Origin: Nonomuraea basaltis
GTDB taxonomy: Bacteria; Actinomycetota; Actinomycetes; Streptosporangiales; Streptosporangiaceae
Reading direction: 5' to 3'
Assembly: GCF_005893125.1 (NCBI RefSeq)
Contig: NZ_VCJS01000106.1
Coordinates: 1 to 43,479 of the forward strand
Length of the DNA stretch: 43,479 nucleotides
A program made the position numbers and the translations under genes. Shown here piece by piece: positions 39,879-43,479 of this stretch. The notes below the pieces were generated by a model. That model made no database searches. It was not told where the DNA came from and saw nothing but the letters and a program-made list of their open reading frames with translations. How positions within the stretch are numbered: position 1 is the stretch's first letter; each line of letters opens with the position of its first letter.

Positions 39879-40391
39879 ATGAGGCTGACCGGACAAGAAT
39901 GGTGGACGCTGATCCACGGAATGGTGCTGGGCGGGCTTTTCCTGCTGGCGTTCGCCGGCGGCCTGGCCGAGCTGTACGGCCTCAAGCGGGGAATGGTGAC
40001 CGCACAAGGAGTCGCGGCCCGGATGCGGCGCTTGAAGATCGGCACCACCGCGATGGCAGTGGCGGCCTGGGGGACCGTGATCACCGGGACCTGGATCGTC
40101 TATCCGTGGTACCGGGCGGCCGTCCCGAGTAGCCCGAGATCCACGCTGCTGGCGGATGAGAGTACGGCGGGCTGGCACGAGTTCGGGATGGAGTGGAAGG
40201 AGCACATCGCCTGGATCAGCCCGATCCTGGCGACCGTGGTGGTGTTCGTCGTCTTCTATTACGGCACGAACCTGATCCGTCACGAGCGGGTGCGTCGCAC
40301 TTCGATGACATTGTTCGTCCTGGCCTTCGCCTTCGCGGCGGTCGCCGGGTTGTTCGGAGCCCTGATCACCAAGGTCGCGCCGGTTACGTGA
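39879..40391 (+). CDS. Unknown four-helix membrane protein
   Basis: A 170-residue protein with hydrophobic helices at about 10-35, 50-75, 110-130 and 140-165. The loop between helices 2 and 3 is rich in polar and aromatic residues (STAGWHEFGMEWKEHIAWIS). Histidines at the membrane faces (LIHGM, GWHEF, KEHIAW) could bind a heme or metal, but this is speculation. GGAGG lies before ATG 39879. The next gene starts 14 nt downstream, so the two are an operon. I do not recognise the family. Confidence 0.72.
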   Translation: MRLTGQEWWTLIHGMVLGGLFLLAFAGGLAELYGLKRGMVTAQGVAARMRRLKIGTTAMAVAAWGTVITGTWIVYPWYRAAVPSSPRSTLLADESTAGWHEFGMEWKEHIAWISPILATVVVFVVFYYGTNLIRHERVRRTSMTLFVLAFAFAAVAGLFGALITKVAPVT

Positions 40392-40405
40392 AGGGACGCG
40401 GACAG

Positions 40406-40759
40406 ATGACGACACAGACAGACCACGAGCAGAAGATCGACTACACGGACAAACCCGAAGGGCCGATCTCCGCGGCGCTCATCGCCGCGGGCATCGGCGC
40501 GGCCGCGCTGGGCCTGTTCACCACGCTGGCTGAGGCCAGCAGCACGGTCAAGGGCTGGCTGCAGTGGAGCGACGCCGTCGGACCGCTGTCGGGCAAGACG
40601 ACCCTGGCCGTCGTCGTATGGCTGATCGCCTGGCTGGTGCTGCACCTGACCATGCGCAACAGCGAATACGAGACCCGCCGTGCGCTGACCATCGGCCTGA
40701 TCCTGGTCGGCCTAGGCGTGCTGGGCACCTTCCCGACGTTCTTCCAGCTCTTCGCCTGA
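40406..40759 (+). CDS. Unknown three-helix membrane protein
   Basis: A 117-residue protein with a polar N-terminus (about 20 residues) and three hydrophobic segments (SAALIAAGIGAAALGLFTTL; TLAVVVWLIAWLVLHLTM; LTIGLILVGLGVLGTFPTFF). AAGGGA lies upstream of ATG 40406. It follows the previous membrane gene closely and probably works with it. Function unknown. Confidence 0.7.
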   Translation: MTTQTDHEQKIDYTDKPEGPISAALIAAGIGAAALGLFTTLAEASSTVKGWLQWSDAVGPLSGKTTLAVVVWLIAWLVLHLTMRNSEYETRRALTIGLILVGLGVLGTFPTFFQLFA

Positions 40760-41116
40760 CGCGCACGTGACCTGGGCGATCATCTCGGCGGCAGTAGGCT
40801 GGTCCATTCGGCGAGGAATTCACCGGCAGTGAGGCGGTCGTGTTCCGGGTGGTCGAGCAGGGCCCGGACGGAGCGGCGCGCCGGCAGCAACCAGGACCAG
40901 GCTGCGGCGACGGGTCAGGAGATCGTGTACGCGGTCGGCGCCGACAAGTGTGGCAACCCACGTGCCCGGCTGATAGAGAAACGGCTGCGGGTCCGCGAGC
41001 GGAGCGCGGGGCTGACCGTTGCTCGGAGTGGACGGGTGGTTGCGTGGCCCGAGCCCGCCGGGACGCGGCCGGCAGCAGTTCGCCACTACGGTCACCGCAG
41101 CACTCGGGACCCGCCC
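40760..41116. other. Intergenic region without a supported gene
   Basis: Open frames here show no recognisable protein sequence and lack ribosome binding sites. It begins a decayed stretch running to about 42.0 kb. Confidence 0.4.
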
Positions 41117-41422
41117 ATGGCCGACCACGAGCTGATCAACGCCGAACTCGGCGTCCTGGCCGCATGCCTGCCTGCTCACGCGGTTGAGGAATTGGCCGAC
41201 GGCATGCACGAAGGCTATGACCACCACCTTCGCCGCCATGGCCGGCGCCCATGTCGATCAAAGTCTTTACGGAGCCGCGCTCCTGACCGTCGTCGGCCCG
41301 CTCGCCACGGTGGTGCTGGCCAAACACGCCTACCGCCGGACCCTCAGGGCGCGGTGGGACTGATCCTGCTGGACGGCCTGATGGTGACCGCCGTGGCGCT
41401 GACCGCGGTCGGGCCGGCATGA
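41117..41422 (+). pseudogene. Decayed membrane-protein gene with a permease-prefix-like start
   Basis: ATG 41117 opens a frame with HELINAELGVLAACLPAHAV and EELADGMHEGYDHHL, resembling the cytoplasmic prefix domain of actinobacterial permease-type proteins (pattern LPAPVVEELADGL). The sequence then becomes arginine-rich and non-native, while another frame carries a hydrophobic segment (GAALLTVVGPLATVVLAKHA). This pattern indicates a frameshift and loss of the remainder. Confidence 0.45.
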
Positions 41423-41725
41423 CCGATGGCCGTGGCCCTACCAGCGAGCTCGATCCGGATTCTGACCGTCGTCCGCGCCCTCGCCGCAATACTGGCGGTA
41501 TAGGCGGCCGATGCGCGGGTGCAGGTTGTCAGGCCTGAGTAGGGGATCCCGCCGCGTTGTGGCGAAGTACCGGGAAGGGCCGACAAGCTGGTGTCGCACA
41601 GCTTCTTCGTCACGGGTCACACCGGGCCGTCCCGTGGCATCCACTGAGTTGGAGGCGGGAGGCCGGTGAGTGTCTCCGGCCCCCGCCTCTATCCGCCCAG
41701 CGGTTTCTGGCGCTACTTCTTCGGG

Positions 41726-41899
41726 CGGGCGACGCGGGGTGTCGCCAAGAGGCTGCGCCGCCTCGGCATCAGGGCGGTCGCGCCGGCGGAGAGCTTCTAC
41801 GTCACCGAAACGCAGGGGCCGCTGGTGGAGGGCGAGCTGGAGCGGGCCAGGCAATGGGGCGAACGCCTCGCCGCCACGTTCCCGGTCCCGGCGTCCTAG
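41726..41899 (+). pseudogene. Flavodoxin C-terminal relic
   Basis: The sequence TRGVAKRLRRLGIRAVAPAE followed by SFYVTETQGPLVEGELERAR matches the last third of the flavodoxin at 13210-13740 almost residue for residue. The FMN-binding N-terminal two-thirds are missing. The open frame begins at 41666 with unrelated sequence. Confidence 0.78.
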
Positions 41900-42009
41900 C
41901 CGCCGGTCGTGCGATGACCGACCGGCCGGGCGGAGGTGGCACCTGTCGCGAGCGGCCAAGAGCCAGGAGGCGTCGTCATGAGGAAAGACCGAAAGGAAGG
42001 ATAGAGCCG

Positions 42010-42258
42010 ATGCGTTGGGATGAGCTTTCGAAGCGGCAGCAGGGCCTGCTGCTCGTGGCGGCGTCAGCCGAGGTCGCACTGACGACGGCAGCGGTGGTGG
42101 ACCTGTGGTTCCGGCCCCGGGAGGCGGTGCGGGGGCGTAAAGGACTGTGGTGGCTGGGCATTTTCGTTCAGCCGATCGGGCCCGTTGCCTATTTGCTGTG
42201 CGGGCGGCGGTCTCGGCACGAGCGTAAAGGCGCTTGCAGACGCGGCTGTCAGTCGTAG
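42010..42258 (+). CDS. PLDc_N-domain small membrane protein
   Basis: An 82-residue protein with helix 1 at about 12-30 and helix 2 at about 45-62. The second half (GLWWLGIFVQPIGPVAYLLC) matches the PLDc_N domain found at the N-terminus of cardiolipin synthases and, as here, in stand-alone small membrane proteins. AAGGA precedes ATG 42010. The role is unknown. Confidence 0.7.
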   Translation: MRWDELSKRQQGLLLVAASAEVALTTAAVVDLWFRPREAVRGRKGLWWLGIFVQPIGPVAYLLCGRRSRHERKGACRRGCQS

Positions 42259-42427
42259 TCCCATGCGGAGTCACGGCCGCCGTGCGAGCCATCGGCGACT
42301 GTGCAGGCCCGTACCGAACGGTGCCGTTCCTGATGTTGCCGTCGGCCATGTGGGGGGCGTGCTGCTGTCCTGGTGCCGGCTGCCGTGCGCTGGGTTCACG
42401 TTGCCAACAGGCGTGGCTTGGGCTGTC

Positions 42428-42613
42428 TCAGACCGTCGAGGTCAGGGTCGCCTCGGTCCGAGGCGGATGAAGGTTCCCGAGGGCCTTGACGAAGACCAGG
42501 TTCGCTGCTGTCAACGTGCGGACCTGCTCTTCCAGACTGTCGACGCGCTTCTTCAACGACAGCAATTCGGAGTCGAGCGCCGCTGACTCCATGATCATAC
42601 GTCCGCCGATCAT
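42428..42613 (-). CDS. Small coiled-coil protein
   Basis: A 61-residue protein whose centre (ALDSELLSLKKRVDSLEEQV) is a strong heptad coiled coil. GGAGGT lies 9 nt before ATG 42613, supporting a real start, whereas the longer frame upstream is not credible. Function unknown. Positions 42614-42867 hold no other supported gene. Confidence 0.55.
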   Translation of the reverse strand: MIGGRMIMESAALDSELLSLKKRVDSLEEQVRTLTAANLVFVKALGNLHPPRTEATLTSTV

Positions 42614-42867
42614 GACCGGTTCACCTCCGTAGAACGGTACAAGCACATCGTGGCCGGTCGCAGCTGCTCCGCGACAGCGGCGAACGTCACTTGCCGGTAG
42701 GACCAAAGGCACTGGCTGGGCCGGCCCGCCCGGCGCATGGTCGATGGAGAGGAGGTGGCAAAGATGGTGCCGGCCGTGGTCGCGGGACCGTTCTGCCGGC
42801 GCTGTTTCCACACCATCGTGATCGCGCTGCGGCGCTCGCCTCAATGCCGCGCCTTGGAAGGGCTGTC

Positions 42868-43398
42868 ATGACCGTCGTCCTCGCTCCACCGCACTTGACC
42901 GAAGAGGCCAGGCACGACTGGCAGCTGCTGCAGGCCCGTACGCGCGACCGCCAGGTCTTCGACCCTGGGCATGCCGACCTGCTGCCGGGGGCGGCACGCC
43001 AGTGGGTGCTGCACGCCATCAAGCCGGGTACGCCGCTGTTGAGGTCGGTGGTGCTCAAGACCCACGGTGCAATCCGGCTCGGCCAGTGGCGCAGGCTCGA
43101 TGCCGTGCAGGTAGCACATCGGGTGATCGCCAGCATCCCGGTTGGTGAAGAGCACTTCGACGTGACGCTGAACGTCGCGCCCGACGGCAGACTCACGAGA
43201 GTGAGCGTGTCTCGCTGGGGCAACCCCGACAAGGGCGCATACCGCAACCACCTGTTCGGCGTGGAGTGCGAACGCGAGGTTACCGTTGATGGATTCACGA
43301 TCCCGGCTTGGGTGCGGGGTGGCTGGTGGCCGGGCACCGAACGAAGGGCCGAGGGGGAATTCATCCGGTTCAGCGTCGACGACGCCCTGTTCCGATAG
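42868..43398 (+). CDS. DUF6544-like protein with an internal deletion
   Basis: A 176-residue protein. The N-terminal half (RQWVLHAIKPGTPLLRSVVL, KTHGAIRLGQWRRLDAVQ) and C-terminal half (VSVSRWGNPDKGAYRNHLFG, VDGFTIPAWVRGGWWPGTER) match the two ends of DUF6544-type proteins of about 250 residues. The central 70 or so residues normally between them (around residue 90 here) are missing in frame. GGAAGGG precedes ATG 42868. It may be a non-functional relic that stays open. Confidence 0.55.
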   Translation: MTVVLAPPHLTEEARHDWQLLQARTRDRQVFDPGHADLLPGAARQWVLHAIKPGTPLLRSVVLKTHGAIRLGQWRRLDAVQVAHRVIASIPVGEEHFDVTLNVAPDGRLTRVSVSRWGNPDKGAYRNHLFGVECEREVTVDGFTIPAWVRGGWWPGTERRAEGEFIRFSVDDALFR

Positions 43399-43442
43399 AT
43401 TCCCCCTCTTGGGCGGCGCCGTTTCTAATAGGGCAGGGTGCG

Positions 43443-43459
43443 GCCGGACGGGGTCCGGC
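43443..43459. repeat. Short perfect inverted repeat
   Basis: GCCGGAC-GGG-GTCCGGC forms a 7-bp GC-rich stem with a 3-base loop about 45 nt after the last gene. It may be a terminator stem, though no T-run follows. The region 43399-43479 otherwise shows nothing. Confidence 0.35.
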
Positions 43460-43479
43460 GGTCGATGTCGGGTCGGGGG

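Noticed and set aside
1..43479. tRNA, rRNA, CRISPR arrays, prophage genes and a DevR-type response regulator
   Set aside because: Looked for and not seen on either strand.

Overview
The window is high-GC DNA from an actinomycete. The tandem-domain universal stress proteins, Acg-type nitroreductases, F420-type (Ddn-like) nitroreductase fragments, a DevS-type sensor kinase and a WS/DGAT acyltransferase together suggest a filamentous Streptosporangiales-like soil genus; the genus is inference. Most of the window (about 4.8-40.8 kb) reads as one hypoxia/dormancy island, comparable to the DosR regulon of Mycobacterium tuberculosis and the OsdK/OsdR region of Streptomyces coelicolor, but enriched in oxygen-independent energy genes.

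Layout. 1-3.2 kb is a mobile-element scrapyard: the 3' end of a group II intron (domains V and VI) next to an IS630-type transposase scrap, an intact ArsR-type regulator/SRPBCC pair, then relics of a Tn3 and an ISKra4 transposase. 3.2-4.3 kb holds a lower-GC lipoprotein with seven CX9C motifs. 4.6-6.8 kb: PPOX-fold protein diverging from a USP, then a truncated F420-type nitroreductase. 7.1-10.1 kb: pflA and pflB on the minus strand. 10.3-13.7 kb: relics of an alcohol dehydrogenase and of cydB, a nitroreductase, a USP, a CBS protein and a flavodoxin. 14.3-17.0 kb: GAPDH and a two-gene cation/proton antiporter. 17.1-18.8 kb: a second PPOX/USP divergent module, this PPOX carrying an HTH domain. 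18.9-23.3 kb: a probable operon CBS-BON, hypF, a USP relic and a sigma-70 factor. 23.5-26.5 kb: an ABC exporter with a double permease, and a third PPOX protein. 26.5-28.9 kb: a frameshifted CBS-BON gene diverging from a DevS-like heme-GAF histidine kinase. 29-37.2 kb: phosphoketolase, WS/DGAT and a four-gene arginine deiminase operon. 37.2-40.8 kb: SRPBCC membrane protein, a second nitroreductase and two unknown membrane proteins. 40.8-43.5 kb: decayed fragments and small genes.

Unifying signal. Upstream of at least a dozen of these genes lies a 14-bp imperfect palindrome of the form GGGAC-N4-GTCCC (the DosR-box core), often paired with a second, weaker copy starting exactly 22 bp away, with the gene-proximal copy usually about 45-60 nt before the start codon. 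Together with the sensor kinase, which keeps the DosS heme-ligand histidine, this supports a local DevR/OsdR-like regulon. No cognate response regulator is visible in the window.

How the genes fit together. Pyruvate formate-lyase, phosphoketolase plus GAPDH, and the arginine deiminase route would yield acetyl-CoA or acetyl phosphate, glyceraldehyde-3-phosphate flux and ATP without oxygen. WS/DGAT would store acyl groups as lipid. USP, CBS and nitroreductase proteins are typical dormancy proteins, and the antiporter would handle ion and pH balance. No acetate kinase, hydrogenase structural gene, tRNA, rRNA or CRISPR array was seen.
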